Source: CAZRQL01 sp964602415 (lineage in GTDB: Bacteria > Bacteroidota > Bacteroidia > Cytophagales > Flammeovirgaceae). From it: a DNA stretch of 64,000 nucleotides. Under the pieces are notes generated by a model that saw only the letters and a program-made list of their open reading frames with translations, searched no databases and was not told the DNA's origin. The stretch is taken from NCBI GenBank assembly GCA_964602415.1, contig CAZRQL010000011.1, forward strand, positions 1 through 64,000, given 5' to 3'. Position numbers and translations under genes: made by a program. Each line of letters opens with the position of its first letter. Within the stretch, counting starts at the first letter, position 1. Positions 53,178 to 61,839 of this stretch are shown here, in pieces.

Positions 53178-54092
53178 GTGTTGTTTCCTCCAAGACTCTC
53201 TGATCGTGCTGAGGTAGCGGTTGTGGCACCTTCAGGTTATGTCAATAGGCAAGCACTCCAAAGAGGTGTAAAGATTTTGAGACTTTGCCGCTATCGTATT
53301 GAACTCATGCCCAATGTTTTTAAAAAGGAAGGCGTATTTTCAGGCTCTGATGCGGAGAGGCTTTCAGATTTGCAAAGTGCCCTGGATTCCCCCAAATATA
53401 AAGCCATCGTTTGCGCCCGTGGCGGGTACGGTATCACCAGAATTTTAGATAGCTTGAATTTTGAGGGCTTTCTCAAACACCCCAAATGGATAGCGGGATA
53501 CAGTGATATTACTCCTTTGCTGTTGGCAATCAATAAATTGGGCTATGCTTCTCTCCATTCGCAAATGCTCTCAATACCCGAAGGCAACGACGGCTTTGGT
53601 ATTCAGCAACTCCATCTTGTGCTAAAAACAGGGACTTTTGAAGCCCATAAAGCAAAATTTTCTCCTTTCAATATTTTGGGGCAAGCAGAAGCCGAACTCA
53701 TCGGGGGCAATCTCTCGCTTTTGGTCAATGTCATCGGAACAAAGTACGAGCCTGATTACAGCGGTAAAATTCTATTTTTTGAAGATTTGGGGGAGCATCA
53801 TTACCATCTGGACAGGATGATGGTGCAACTTGACAGAGCAGGAAGGCTGGCAAATCTGGCAGGGGTTGCCGTGGGGCAATTTGGCAAAATGAAGGACAAG
53901 CCCGAAGATTTTGGTAAAAAAAGTTCAGAAGAGGTTGTGTTGGATACACTCAAGAAGTACAATTATCCTGTGGCCTTTGGTATGCCTTTTGGACATATTG
54001 CCGAAAACCGCCCTTTGGTGCTGGGAGCAAGGGCTAAACTAACTGTCTCAGAGCAAGAAAGTACCTTAGAGCAAGTTCGCTTAATTCAATAG
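53178..54092 (+). CDS. S66-family LD-carboxypeptidase
   Basis: This enzyme removes the terminal D-alanine from tetrapeptide stems of recycled peptidoglycan in the cytoplasm. The nucleophile is Ser109 in WIAGYSDITPL, preceded by the oxyanion-loop text ARGGYGITRIL. The catalytic glutamate lies in LFFEDLGEHHYHLD and His273 in GMPFGHIAENRPLVLG. The length of 304 residues is normal. The start is a GTG; no better start is visible, and the first residues (PPRLSDRAEVAVVAPSG) align with family N-termini. Confidence 0.92.
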   Translation: MLFPPRLSDRAEVAVVAPSGYVNRQALQRGVKILRLCRYRIELMPNVFKKEGVFSGSDAERLSDLQSALDSPKYKAIVCARGGYGITRILDSLNFEGFLKHPKWIAGYSDITPLLLAINKLGYASLHSQMLSIPEGNDGFGIQQLHLVLKTGTFEAHKAKFSPFNILGQAEAELIGGNLSLLVNVIGTKYEPDYSGKILFFEDLGEHHYHLDRMMVQLDRAGRLANLAGVAVGQFGKMKDKPEDFGKKSSEEVVLDTLKKYNYPVAFGMPFGHIAENRPLVLGARAKLTVSEQESTLEQVRLIQ

Positions 54093-54175
54093 ATGCTGGT
54101 ATTGGCTTAAAAACCAATTTTTCAACAAGTTTCAAGCAATTTGGTATCTATATTTGTGGCAATACTCTTTGAACA

Positions 54176-55132
54176 ATGATTGGAACTGACGTAAATACTG
54201 CAAAAAAATGGCTTGATTCGGGCGATGTGATTGCCTTCCCCACCGAAACCGTTTACGGGCTTGGAGCAAATGCTTTTGATGTTCAGGCAGTGGCAAAGAT
54301 TTATCAAATCAAAAATCGGCCTCATTTCGATCCGCTTATCGTGCACCTTTCTCATGTGGACAAATTGTCGGCTGTGTGTAGGTCTTTGCCCCTAACCGCT
54401 GCAAAGCTTCTGTCTGCTTTTAGTCCGGGGCCTCTGACGGTGATTGTACCCAAAAAACCTGAACTTCCTGACTTGGTAACCAGTGGTTTAGATACCGTTG
54501 CGGTTCGCATACCTTCTCATCCGCTGGCATTGGAGTTGCTCTCTATACTCGACTATCCCTTGGCCGCACCCAGTGCCAACCCGTTTGGATACATAAGCCC
54601 CACTACTGCCCTTCACGTCGAAGAACAATTGGGCGGGCGAGTTCCCTATATTCTCAATGGTGGACAGTGTAGTGTGGGGGTTGAATCTACGATTGTGGCT
54701 TTTCCCGATGGTCATCCTACTATTTTGAGGCAAGGAGCTATTTCTCTGGAAAATATAGAGTCGCTCATTGGTCAGGTCAGGGTGGCGGACTCAGCCCAAA
54801 CCATCCCCCACGCTCCCGGTATGCTCGAAAAACATTACTCACCGCTGACCCCTATCATGGTGGGTGATGTAGAAGACCTGCTTTTGAAACACGAAGGAAA
54901 AAAAATAGCTCTTTTGCTCTTTCACGACAAAGACTTACAAGCAGACTACAAGTTTGTGTTGTCACCGCATGGCGACCTGCGTGAGGCTACGTATCAGTTT
55001 TTTGCTCTTATGAGAGAGATGGACAAACTCAAAGTAGATATGATTTTGGCTGAGTGGCTGCCGGAGCGGGGCTTGGGGCGTGCCCTCAACGATAGACTCC
55101 GCCGCGCTGCCGCCCAAACCTATCACCAATAA
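54176..55132 (+). CDS. L-threonylcarbamoyladenylate synthase (Sua5 type)
   Basis: This enzyme makes threonylcarbamoyl-AMP for the t6A modification of ANN-decoding tRNAs. The YrdC domain covers about residues 8-205 with AFPTETVYGLGANAFD, KIYQIKNRPHFDPLIVHL, AVRIPSHPLALELL and APSANPFGYISPT. The C-terminal Sua5 domain includes HAPGMLEKHYSPLTPI and the final ALNDRLRRAA. At 318 residues it is the long Sua5 form, not the short TsaC. The next gene begins 11 bases after its stop. Confidence 0.95.
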   Translation: MIGTDVNTAKKWLDSGDVIAFPTETVYGLGANAFDVQAVAKIYQIKNRPHFDPLIVHLSHVDKLSAVCRSLPLTAAKLLSAFSPGPLTVIVPKKPELPDLVTSGLDTVAVRIPSHPLALELLSILDYPLAAPSANPFGYISPTTALHVEEQLGGRVPYILNGGQCSVGVESTIVAFPDGHPTILRQGAISLENIESLIGQVRVADSAQTIPHAPGMLEKHYSPLTPIMVGDVEDLLLKHEGKKIALLLFHDKDLQADYKFVLSPHGDLREATYQFFALMREMDKLKVDMILAEWLPERGLGRALNDRLRRAAAQTYHQ

Positions 55133-55143
55133 CATCATAGCCA

Positions 55144-55908
55144 ATGTTTTACCTACTCTCAAAGACAATATCTGTTTTGGCCATGCCCCTGACTTGGGTA
55201 TTTGCCATTTTGATATGGGCTTTGAGGGCAAAATCTCTCAGCAAAATTAAGAAGAGGCTTCTTGCAGGGGTTGTTTTGCTTTATCTGTGCAGTTGTCCGC
55301 TTTTGGTAAATAATTTGATGAGTGTCTGGGAGTTGCCTAATAAAGAAATTTCTGAACTCAAAGAGCAGTTTGATGTTTGTGTGGTATTGACGGGCATGCT
55401 TTATGCGGGTGTACCATCAGACCGCCCTTATTTTCAGACGGCTGCCGATAGGATTATCGCCCCGCTTTATTTGCTCAAAAGTGGCAAAATCAAACATATC
55501 ATCATATCCGGAGGTTTTCCTGCTCACCTTAATTCAATCTCTGAAGCCGTAAAACTCAAAGAATTGCTGCTCACCGCCGGAGTAGCTGACAGTTTGGTTA
55601 CAGTAGAACCTAATTCTTTGAATACAAATGAAAACGCCAAATTTACGGCTCAGGTTTTAAAGGAAAAATTCGCCACTTCCCGTGTGTTGCTCATTACCTC
55701 AGCTTTCCATCTAAGGCGCGCTATGGGTTGTTTTAGAGCACAAGGTATTGAGGTAGAGCCATTTGCGACAGATTTCAAATCCCTAAGAGGGCAAGTGTAT
55801 CCTGCAATGGCTCTTTGGCCTTCCGAAGGGGCGTTCCAAAATTTTTATGTATTGGTTCACGAGGTCGTGGGGTATGTTACTTATTTTATTGTGGGGTATG
55901 CCAAATAA
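55144..55908 (+). CDS. YdcF/ElyC-family (DUF218) membrane protein
   Basis: This 254-residue protein has two N-terminal membrane segments (MPLTWVFAILIWAL and LLAGVVLLYLCSCPLLV) and a DUF218 domain. The domain shows the conserved order CVVLTGM, TAADRIIAPLYLLKSGKIK, IIISGG, EPNSLNTNENAKF and VLLITSAFHLRRAMGCFRAQG. Relatives include ElyC and SanA, which affect envelope integrity and lipid-carrier-dependent pathways in enterobacteria. It forms an operon with Sua5 (11-base gap). Its stop is 2 bases from that of the convergent crtI gene. Confidence 0.88.
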   Translation: MFYLLSKTISVLAMPLTWVFAILIWALRAKSLSKIKKRLLAGVVLLYLCSCPLLVNNLMSVWELPNKEISELKEQFDVCVVLTGMLYAGVPSDRPYFQTAADRIIAPLYLLKSGKIKHIIISGGFPAHLNSISEAVKLKELLLTAGVADSLVTVEPNSLNTNENAKFTAQVLKEKFATSRVLLITSAFHLRRAMGCFRAQGIEVEPFATDFKSLRGQVYPAMALWPSEGAFQNFYVLVHEVVGYVTYFIVGYAK

Positions 55909-55909
55909 A

Positions 55910-57391
55910 TCAGTTTTTTGAAATCAATTTTGCCACCACTTGCCCCGAAATAATTGAAGGAGGCATACCGGGGCCGGGTACGGTAAGCTGGCCGGTGTAA
56001 TAGAGATTGGGAACTTTGCGGTTTTGAAGTCGAGGCTTCAGTATGGCTGTTTGCATGAGGGTGTTGGCAAGTCCGTAGGCATTGCCTTTGAAGGCGTTGT
56101 AGTCAGATATAAATTCTTTTAGGGCAAAGGTGCGCTTGTAAATGATGTGTTGCTTAATCTGTTGGCCTGTTTTTGCCTCCAATCTTTGCAATACAACATC
56201 AAGGTATTGTTCCCTAATTTGCTCATTGTCATCCGTCAATCCGGTAGCGACAGGGATGAGTATGAAGAGGTTTTCCATGCCCTGAGGCGCAACCGTGGGG
56301 TCTGTTTTGGAAGGTACGCAGGCATAGAAGAGCGGCTTAGAAGGCCACTGTGGAGTTTGGTATATTTCTACGGCATGCCGGTCAAAATCCTCGTCAAAAA
56401 AAAGGTTGTGGTGCTCAATGCCCTCAATCCTCTTGTTTACCCCCAGATAATACAACAAAGAAGAAGGGGCCATCGCTCGACTTTGCCAGTAGGCTTCGGT
56501 GTAGTTGCGATAGGGTGGCTCAAGGAGCTTTTGGTCGGTGTGCTCGTAGTCTGCCCCCGATACCACTATGTCGGCTTGCAACAATTCTCCACGTACCCAC
56601 ACGCCTGTGGCCTTGCCTTGTTTGACTTCTATTTTTTCAACAGGGGAGTTCGTTTTTATCTCAACCCCTTGACTTTGAGCTATTTTTACAAATGCCTCTA
56701 TCACTTTGCCCATCCCGCCCAAAGGATACCAAGTTCCCAAACTCATATCAGCGTAGTTCATCATGGAGTACAAGGCGGGAGTCTGGGGTGGGGTTGCCCC
56801 TAAAAAGAGTATCGGAAACTCAAGAAGTTCGCAAATTTTTGGGTGTGAAAAAAATTTGCGTATATGGGAGCGAATGGATTTGAACATGTCAATTTTAATG
56901 GCATTGACCAGCAAACGAGGGTCTAAAAACTCCATTGCGCTTAGGCTGGGTTTCCAGACAAATTCATCCATTCCCACGCGGTATTTGTAGGCTGCTTCTT
57001 TCAAAAAAAGGCGTAACTTTTTAGCCCCTCCTTTTTCGTATTTCTCGCAAAGAGCTTCCAAATCACTCATTTGAGCAGGAATATTATCGTAGGTTCCGTT
57101 TTTCCAAAACACTTTGTAAGAGGGCGATAACCTTACCAGTTCATAAAAATCAGAGGCTTTTTTGTCAAAAAGATTGAAAAAATTTTCAAACACTTCCGGC
57201 ATCCAGTACCACGAAGGCCCCATATCAAAAGTAAAACCCTCTGCTCGAAAAACCCTTGCTCGCCCTCCCGTTTCTGCATTTTTCTCAAGCAGAGTAACTC
57301 GGTGGCCTTTTTTGGCCAATACAGAAGCGCAACTCAGGCCAGCAAAACCTGAGCCTATCACTATAATTTTTTTTGGCAAATTGTCGGGCAT
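55910..57391 (-). CDS. crtI: Phytoene desaturase-family FAD oxidoreductase
   Basis: This is a carotenoid-type desaturase of about 493 residues. The FAD-binding N-terminus is IIVIGSGFAGLSCASVLA with a GG-R-A segment (TGGRARVF), then FDMGPSWYWMPEVFE, LGATPPQTPALYSMMNYADM and LGTWYPLGGMGKV. The C-terminus has LYYTGQLTVPGPGMPPSII, the typical flavin-binding end of CrtI. The likely reaction is successive desaturation of phytoene toward lycopene. No crtB is adjacent. The start MPDNLPKKIIV (57391) is chosen because a -7 element at 57412-57419 lies between it and the in-frame upstream Met. Confidence 0.93.
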   Translation of the reverse strand: MPDNLPKKIIVIGSGFAGLSCASVLAKKGHRVTLLEKNAETGGRARVFRAEGFTFDMGPSWYWMPEVFENFFNLFDKKASDFYELVRLSPSYKVFWKNGTYDNIPAQMSDLEALCEKYEKGGAKKLRLFLKEAAYKYRVGMDEFVWKPSLSAMEFLDPRLLVNAIKIDMFKSIRSHIRKFFSHPKICELLEFPILFLGATPPQTPALYSMMNYADMSLGTWYPLGGMGKVIEAFVKIAQSQGVEIKTNSPVEKIEVKQGKATGVWVRGELLQADIVVSGADYEHTDQKLLEPPYRNYTEAYWQSRAMAPSSLLYYLGVNKRIEGIEHHNLFFDEDFDRHAVEIYQTPQWPSKPLFYACVPSKTDPTVAPQGMENLFILIPVATGLTDDNEQIREQYLDVVLQRLEAKTGQQIKQHIIYKRTFALKEFISDYNAFKGNAYGLANTLMQTAILKPRLQNRKVPNLYYTGQLTVPGPGMPPSIISGQVVAKLISKN

Positions 57392-57411
57392 ACTAAATGT
57401 TTGATAAAAGA

Positions 57412-57520
57412 CAAAACTATAAGTTTTGACAAAATTTTGACGAGTAAAAAGAAGTTGTACCAATAAAGATTTGACAAAGTTTTGTTTTTAGTTATCTATA
57501 ACTTTGAACAAAATTTTGCA
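57412..57520. promoter_or_regulatory. Divergent promoter region with repeated TTTTGAC-like motifs
   Basis: Between crtI and the outer-membrane gene the heptamer TTTTGAC occurs at 57424 and 57435 (11-base period). Related copies are TTTGAC at 57470, TTTTGTT at 57480, CTTTGAA at 57502 and TTTTGCA at 57514. They overlap a crtI -7 element (minus strand TAGTTTTG, 57419-57412) and a plus-strand -7 (TAACTTTG, 57499-57506). Tandem 11-base repeats over a promoter are the operator type of MerR-family CarH/LitR light-sensing repressors of carotenoid genes; the link is inference. Confidence 0.5.
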
Positions 57521-57522
57521 TT

Positions 57523-58929
57523 ATGAGAAAAACGCTTTTACTCATACTCTGGCCTATGTTGGCGATGGCACAACACCATCAGAGATTGGAATACACCACT
57601 TTTACACCATTGAGCCAAAACGATAGTGCCAGACAGATAGGATTAAAGTTTGGATTTGTCAATATTGACGGCAGGGCTTACTATGGACTAAGGTTTCAGA
57701 CCGAATTTGCCTTCAAAAAGGTAGGTATCGGTGTGGATGTGCCCCTGCTTTTTGATGCAGAAAATGGCTCATTTAGAGCCGATGAGTATTATTACGGCAT
57801 TGGTGCTTTGCGGTTGATACGCTATTTGAGGTATGGGCGCAAAAAACTCGACCCTTTCTACTTGCGTTTGGGAGACATCACGGGAACTTACTTGGGGTAT
57901 GGGCTTTTGGTCAACAATTACAGCAATGCGGTGAGCTTTGAAAGGCGAAAATTTGGCATCACTTTCGATGTGCTGATTAGGCGCAAATATGGTTTGGAGG
58001 GATTTTACAGCGATTTGCACTTGGCTTCTTTTACTCTCTTGGGCTTGCGACCTTATTTTAGACCTTTGGGAGAGACCAACATTCCCATCATCAACACACT
58101 GGAGTTTGGAGTTGCATTTGTAACCGATAGAGACAAAAATCCGGTCAGGAAATTTGCTACCGGAGCCATTCCCTACCAAATGGTCAGCCAAGGCATGTCG
58201 GCATGGTCTTTTGATGTAGGTTTTGATTTGGTAAATACTTCTTTTATGCGGCTGTCGGCTTACACCCAAGCAGGGGGACTGCTCACGCCGGACACCTTAC
58301 GGCAAGTACTCGAACAGCGAGGCATTGCGTACAAACAGGGCAGGGGAGCGGGCATAGGGCTGGCCACACGCATGAGAATGGTGGGAGATGATTTTATACT
58401 CGATGCAAGGGTAGAGCGGGTCTGGTTTTCGGATTTTTTTCTTCCTCAATTCTTTGATGTGGGCTACGAAATCAACAAAGACCGTAGGATTGAGCAATTG
58501 GGCAGTGTTCGAGCCCAAACAGGTGTATTCGGTGCACTCAACGGGACATTTATGAGGGCTGTGCATTTGGGAGGCAGCCTGCTTTTACCGGACAATATCG
58601 GTTTTGAGGCTCCGGGGATGTTGCAACTTCACGCCCGCTCGAATCGCCCCATTGGCGGCAAGGTTTCCATACAAGCCTACTACATCAAAAGCTCACTCAG
58701 GAGTTTGGAGAGTGCGTTTTATGTTGATGAGCGTTCGCAAATGTCTGTGTTGCTTGGCTACAACATCAGCAAATTTTTTGTGGTGGGTATGCACTACCGA
58801 TGGACTTTTGCGCGTCTGGAGAACGGCGAAGTAAAGGCAACCAACATGGTTTCGCCTTACTTTGGGCTTTCTATACCGCTTGGCAGAGACCAAAACCCTC
58901 TACCCAACCTGCAAAATGGTACTTATTGA
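57523..58929 (+). CDS. Uncharacterised outer-membrane beta-barrel-like protein
   Basis: This 468-residue protein has a signal peptide (MRKTLLLILWPMLAMAQ) and a body of alternating, aromatic-rich strands (for example RAYYGLRFQTEFAFKKVG, GAGIGLATRMRMV and FFVVGMHYRWTFARL) without long helices. The pattern fits an outer-membrane beta barrel. I do not recognise a named family. It starts divergently from crtI and shares a repeat-rich promoter region with it. Its stop is 17 bases from that of the convergent sigma-factor gene. Confidence 0.75.
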   Translation: MRKTLLLILWPMLAMAQHHQRLEYTTFTPLSQNDSARQIGLKFGFVNIDGRAYYGLRFQTEFAFKKVGIGVDVPLLFDAENGSFRADEYYYGIGALRLIRYLRYGRKKLDPFYLRLGDITGTYLGYGLLVNNYSNAVSFERRKFGITFDVLIRRKYGLEGFYSDLHLASFTLLGLRPYFRPLGETNIPIINTLEFGVAFVTDRDKNPVRKFATGAIPYQMVSQGMSAWSFDVGFDLVNTSFMRLSAYTQAGGLLTPDTLRQVLEQRGIAYKQGRGAGIGLATRMRMVGDDFILDARVERVWFSDFFLPQFFDVGYEINKDRRIEQLGSVRAQTGVFGALNGTFMRAVHLGGSLLLPDNIGFEAPGMLQLHARSNRPIGGKVSIQAYYIKSSLRSLESAFYVDERSQMSVLLGYNISKFFVVGMHYRWTFARLENGEVKATNMVSPYFGLSIPLGRDQNPLPNLQNGTY

Positions 58930-58946
58930 ACCGTGCAAACCAAAGT

Positions 58947-59537
58947 TTAATATTCGTTGATGGGCAAAAACTGGCTTTGTTGCATTTGTTTGCGCAAATT
59001 GATGAGGGCATAGCGCATACGGCCAAGGGCTGTGTTGATGCTCACACCTGTAGTGTCGGCTATTTCTTGAAAACTCATCTTCATATAGTGCCTCATCATC
59101 AGCACTTCTCTTTGGGTATGAGGCAAACTGCGGATCAACTCTTTCAAACGTGCCTGATTTTCTTGACGGATTTGACGGCTTTCGTAGCTTTCTTCTTGGA
59201 AACTGAAATCAGCACCTTGGTATTCTTCTTCTACCGAAGTGGTTGGGAAGCGGCGGCTCTTTCTGAAATGATCTATTGATATATTGTGTGCAATTCTGGT
59301 TATCCAAGGCAAAAATTTACCCTCTTCGTTGTATTTGCCATTTTGGATGGTTTTTAGGGCTTTGATGAAAGTATCTTGAAGCAAATCCTCGGCTTCGCTG
59401 GGGTCTTTGACAATGACCAAAATAGTGGTGTAAACCTTGTGGCGGTATCTTGAAACCAACTCTTGAAATGCCGACTCATCTCCGGAGAGATATACAGAAA
59501 TTAGTTCAGAATCTTGAAGAGATTTTAGATTTTTCAT
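58947..59537 (-). CDS. ECF RNA polymerase sigma factor
   Basis: This group IV sigma factor has 196 residues. Region 2 contains FQELVSRYRHKVYTTIL and AEDLLQDTFIKALKTI with FLPWITRIAHNISIDHFRK. Region 4 contains LPHTQREVLMMRHYMKMSFQ and the helix-turn-helix EIADTTGVSINTALGRMRYA. It is the SigW/RpoE-like type common in Bacteroidota. No anti-sigma factor is adjacent in the window, so its signal is unknown. It lies convergent with the outer-membrane protein gene. Confidence 0.93.
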   Translation of the reverse strand: MKNLKSLQDSELISVYLSGDESAFQELVSRYRHKVYTTILVIVKDPSEAEDLLQDTFIKALKTIQNGKYNEEGKFLPWITRIAHNISIDHFRKSRRFPTTSVEEEYQGADFSFQEESYESRQIRQENQARLKELIRSLPHTQREVLMMRHYMKMSFQEIADTTGVSINTALGRMRYALINLRKQMQQSQFLPINEY

Positions 59538-59732
59538 GCTTTAATTTTAGGTGTTATCGAGCTTGTTAGCCTCATTAAATTTTACTACAAAGTTTTACTA
59601 ATAAAACGGCAGAAGCAAAAATTAGATGGGTTTTTAATCTAATATGCAAGAGTGTTTGCCGATGAAAAACAAGCATTTATCTAATGACTAAAAAGGCTCT
59701 CACACATTTAGGCCGATTGGGTAGTTTTGCGC

Positions 59733-60635
59733 ATGGAAAAATGGCAAGAGTGGCTGCTAAAATTTCGCCTGTACCTCCAATTGGAGCGCGCAAGTTCGGC
59801 TCATACCATAGAAGCCTATCTTAGGGATTTGGAGCGTTTTTCCTCTTGGACGGATGTAGAACCGCAGGCGGCTACCCAACAAGACATTGAGTATTTTTTG
59901 GCGGGGCTTTATGATTTGGGGGTAGCCCCGAGCACTCAGGCGCGTATGCTTTCAAGCATCAAGACTTTTTTTAGGTTTCTTATGCTGGAATCTGCCATTT
60001 CAAAGCATCCCGCCGAACTGATTGCCAGCCCAACAATTGGCCGACAACTGCCCGAAGTGCTGTCGTTGCAAGAAATTGGAGTCATGCTTGGGGTATTGGG
60101 CAACGATTGGGCAGGCTTGAGAGGCAAAGCCATGATTGAAGTATTGTATGCTTGCGGGCTGCGGGTTTCAGAACTTATTTCACTCAAAACAGATGAGGTC
60201 AATATAAAAGAAGGCTTCGTAAAAGTTTGGGGCAAAGGACAAAAAGAGCGAATCGTACCGATAAGCAGTTCTGCACTTGAGGCGATTGAGCTGTACTTGA
60301 GCAAGTTTAGAATGCCCCAAAAGGTTCAACCTCAATTTAATAAATTTTTGTTTCTTAATGCAAAAGGCGGAAAAATCTCCCGCATATACGTATTTGAATT
60401 TATCAGGCGAACCGCCGCTTTGGCCGGAATACAAAAAAAGATAAGCCCTCATACCTTCAGGCATACTTTTGCCACCCACTTGATTGAAAACGGAGCAGAT
60501 TTGCGCAGTGTGCAGGCCATGCTCGGCCACAGCAGTGTCAGCACCACACAAATTTATACCCACCTGGATATGAAATTTTTGCGGGAAACCATCGCTCGTT
60601 TTCACCCCTTGTCAGCAAATTATTGTAAACAATAA
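59733..60635 (+). CDS. xerD: Tyrosine site-specific recombinase XerD
   Basis: This chromosome-dimer resolution recombinase has about 300 residues. The N-terminal SAM-like core-binding domain (LQLERASSAHTIEAYLRDLE) precedes the catalytic domain with Arg in YACGLRVSELISL, Lys in VWGKGQKERIVPI, HTFRHTFATHLI (His-x-x-Arg), GHSSVSTTQIYTH and the nucleophile Tyr in that last segment. The length and pattern fit a housekeeping XerD and not a phage integrase. The start MEKWQEW at ATG 59733 is preferred over a TTG two codons upstream. Confidence 0.92.
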   Translation: MEKWQEWLLKFRLYLQLERASSAHTIEAYLRDLERFSSWTDVEPQAATQQDIEYFLAGLYDLGVAPSTQARMLSSIKTFFRFLMLESAISKHPAELIASPTIGRQLPEVLSLQEIGVMLGVLGNDWAGLRGKAMIEVLYACGLRVSELISLKTDEVNIKEGFVKVWGKGQKERIVPISSSALEAIELYLSKFRMPQKVQPQFNKFLFLNAKGGKISRIYVFEFIRRTAALAGIQKKISPHTFRHTFATHLIENGADLRSVQAMLGHSSVSTTQIYTHLDMKFLRETIARFHPLSANYCKQ

Positions 60636-60664
60636 TTCATATTTGCAGCTATAAACGTTTTCCC

Positions 60665-61258
60665 ATGAAAAAAATATTTGCCATTATCTGGCTGACTGCT
60701 TTTGCTTGCTCACAAAATCCAAAAACTGTTTCTCAGGCCAATGACACGGCTGCACCTGCTGCGGCTGCTTTTCCGATAGCTTATGTCAATGTGGATTCTT
60801 TGAATCTTTACTACAAATTTTATGAAGAAAAAGCTAAAGAACTCGAAGAGCAAAGACGCAGAATCAAACTCGAGCTTGAAAACCGATTGGTAAACTGGGA
60901 CAGAGACCGCCAAAACTTTGAAGCCCAAGCCAACGCCAAACTGCTCTCCGCAAAACAAGTCGAAGAAAAGCAACAAGAACTCATGCGCAAACAGCAAGAG
61001 ATTCAGACTTATGAGGCTTCCGTTACACAAGGCTTGCAAGCAAAAATCGCCGAAGTGGACAAAGAACTTTACAAAAGACTCAATGATTTTTTGAAAGAAT
61101 ACAACAGGGAGAAACAATTTGCCTACATCATCGCCCACTCTGAGGTCGGCGGCCCTTTGCTCTACGCCTCCGAACAATACAACATAACCCAAGAGGTTAT
61201 CGAAGGGCTTAACGCACTTTACGAAAATGAAAAACAGGCCGCAAAAGCAAAAAAATAG
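60665..61258 (+). CDS. OmpH/Skp-family periplasmic chaperone-like lipoprotein
   Basis: This 197-residue protein has the OmpH layout: leader, short strand (PIAYVNVDSLNLYYKFY), long charged coiled coil (about residues 50-140) and a C-terminal strand-helix part (EKQFAYIIAHSEVGGPLLYA). The leader MKKIFAIIWLTAFACSQ has a cysteine at residue 15 in a lipobox-like context, so it is probably lipidated, unlike E. coli Skp. The presumed role is holding outer-membrane proteins. It follows xerD after 29 bases and may be co-transcribed. Confidence 0.88.
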   Translation: MKKIFAIIWLTAFACSQNPKTVSQANDTAAPAAAAFPIAYVNVDSLNLYYKFYEEKAKELEEQRRRIKLELENRLVNWDRDRQNFEAQANAKLLSAKQVEEKQQELMRKQQEIQTYEASVTQGLQAKIAEVDKELYKRLNDFLKEYNREKQFAYIIAHSEVGGPLLYASEQYNITQEVIEGLNALYENEKQAAKAKK

Positions 61259-61263
61259 TTTCT

Positions 61264-61839
61264 TTAGAGACTAAATTTTGACTTCCAGTGCTCCAACTCT
61301 TCGCCTTCTTCCATGATTTGCCAGGTTCGGTCTGCCATGAGTTGGATGGTGGCGATATATGCTTTGAATTTGAAAGACCTGCCCCACTCGTGAGGGGCTA
61401 CTAACGAAACAACGTCTGTTGTGTCATCTCTTTTGTAAAGATAGTAGGTTTGTCCAATGACAGGCTCGCTGGGCATTTGGGCGCGGTAGATGCGCTCCGA
61501 CACGATGCGGCGGTTTTGGATGGCCTGAGCCTGAGCCAACATGAGTTCAACTTGCTTGTACACCTGAGCAAGCTGATTGTCAGTTTGTTGGTACATGGCC
61601 AACAATGATTTGCCTTTGACTTTGCCCGCATCTTCGGGCTTGATGGCAGGCGAACCCACATGGTGGGCGTAGGGCAAAAGTCCAGGATTTTCAGCTACTT
61701 TGAGTTTGAGTTGTTCCAAATCAATGTTGGATATATCTATACTCTTTGGTTGTTCTTGATTTTCCAATTGTGTTGTTTGTTTTAAATACGACAAACCGGT
61801 AGAATCCACCTTAAAGCAGTTGTTTTTAGTGCAAAACAA
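61264..61839 (-). CDS. DUF2452 domain protein
   Basis: This 191-residue soluble protein matches the Bacteroidota DUF2452 pattern: LLPYAHHVGSPAIKPEDAGK, then KGKSLLAMYQQTDNQLAQVY, SERIYRAQMPSEPVIGQTYYLY and APHEWGRSFKFKAYIATIQL. No signal peptide is seen and the function is unknown. Its first codon directly abuts the stop of the M20 peptidase gene, so the two are probably one transcript. It lies convergent with the OmpH gene, 5 bases apart. The first 20 residues before the family match may be unneeded; a later start is possible. Confidence 0.82.
   Translation of the reverse strand: MFCTKNNCFKVDSTGLSYLKQTTQLENQEQPKSIDISNIDLEQLKLKVAENPGLLPYAHHVGSPAIKPEDAGKVKGKSLLAMYQQTDNQLAQVYKQVELMLAQAQAIQNRRIVSERIYRAQMPSEPVIGQTYYLYKRDDTTDVVSLVAPHEWGRSFKFKAYIATIQLMADRTWQIMEEGEELEHWKSKFSL

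Noticed and set aside
56147..56803. Open frame of 218 codons antisense to crtI
   Set aside because: It is fully covered by a gene with clear CrtI motifs; the composition is odd and no signal or fold pattern is visible.
57424..57520. Repeated TTTTGAC text as a CRISPR-like or minisatellite array
   Set aside because: Units are 7 bases with variable spacing and no spacers; position over two promoters fits an operator region.
59727..59735. TTG at 59727 as the xerD start
   Set aside because: ATG 59733 two codons later is a better start and aligns with the family N-terminus.
60618..60637. Hairpin AATTATTG/CAATAATT at the xerD stop as a terminator
   Set aside because: The stem is AT-rich and includes the stop codon; no T run follows, and the OmpH gene begins 28 bases later on the same strand.
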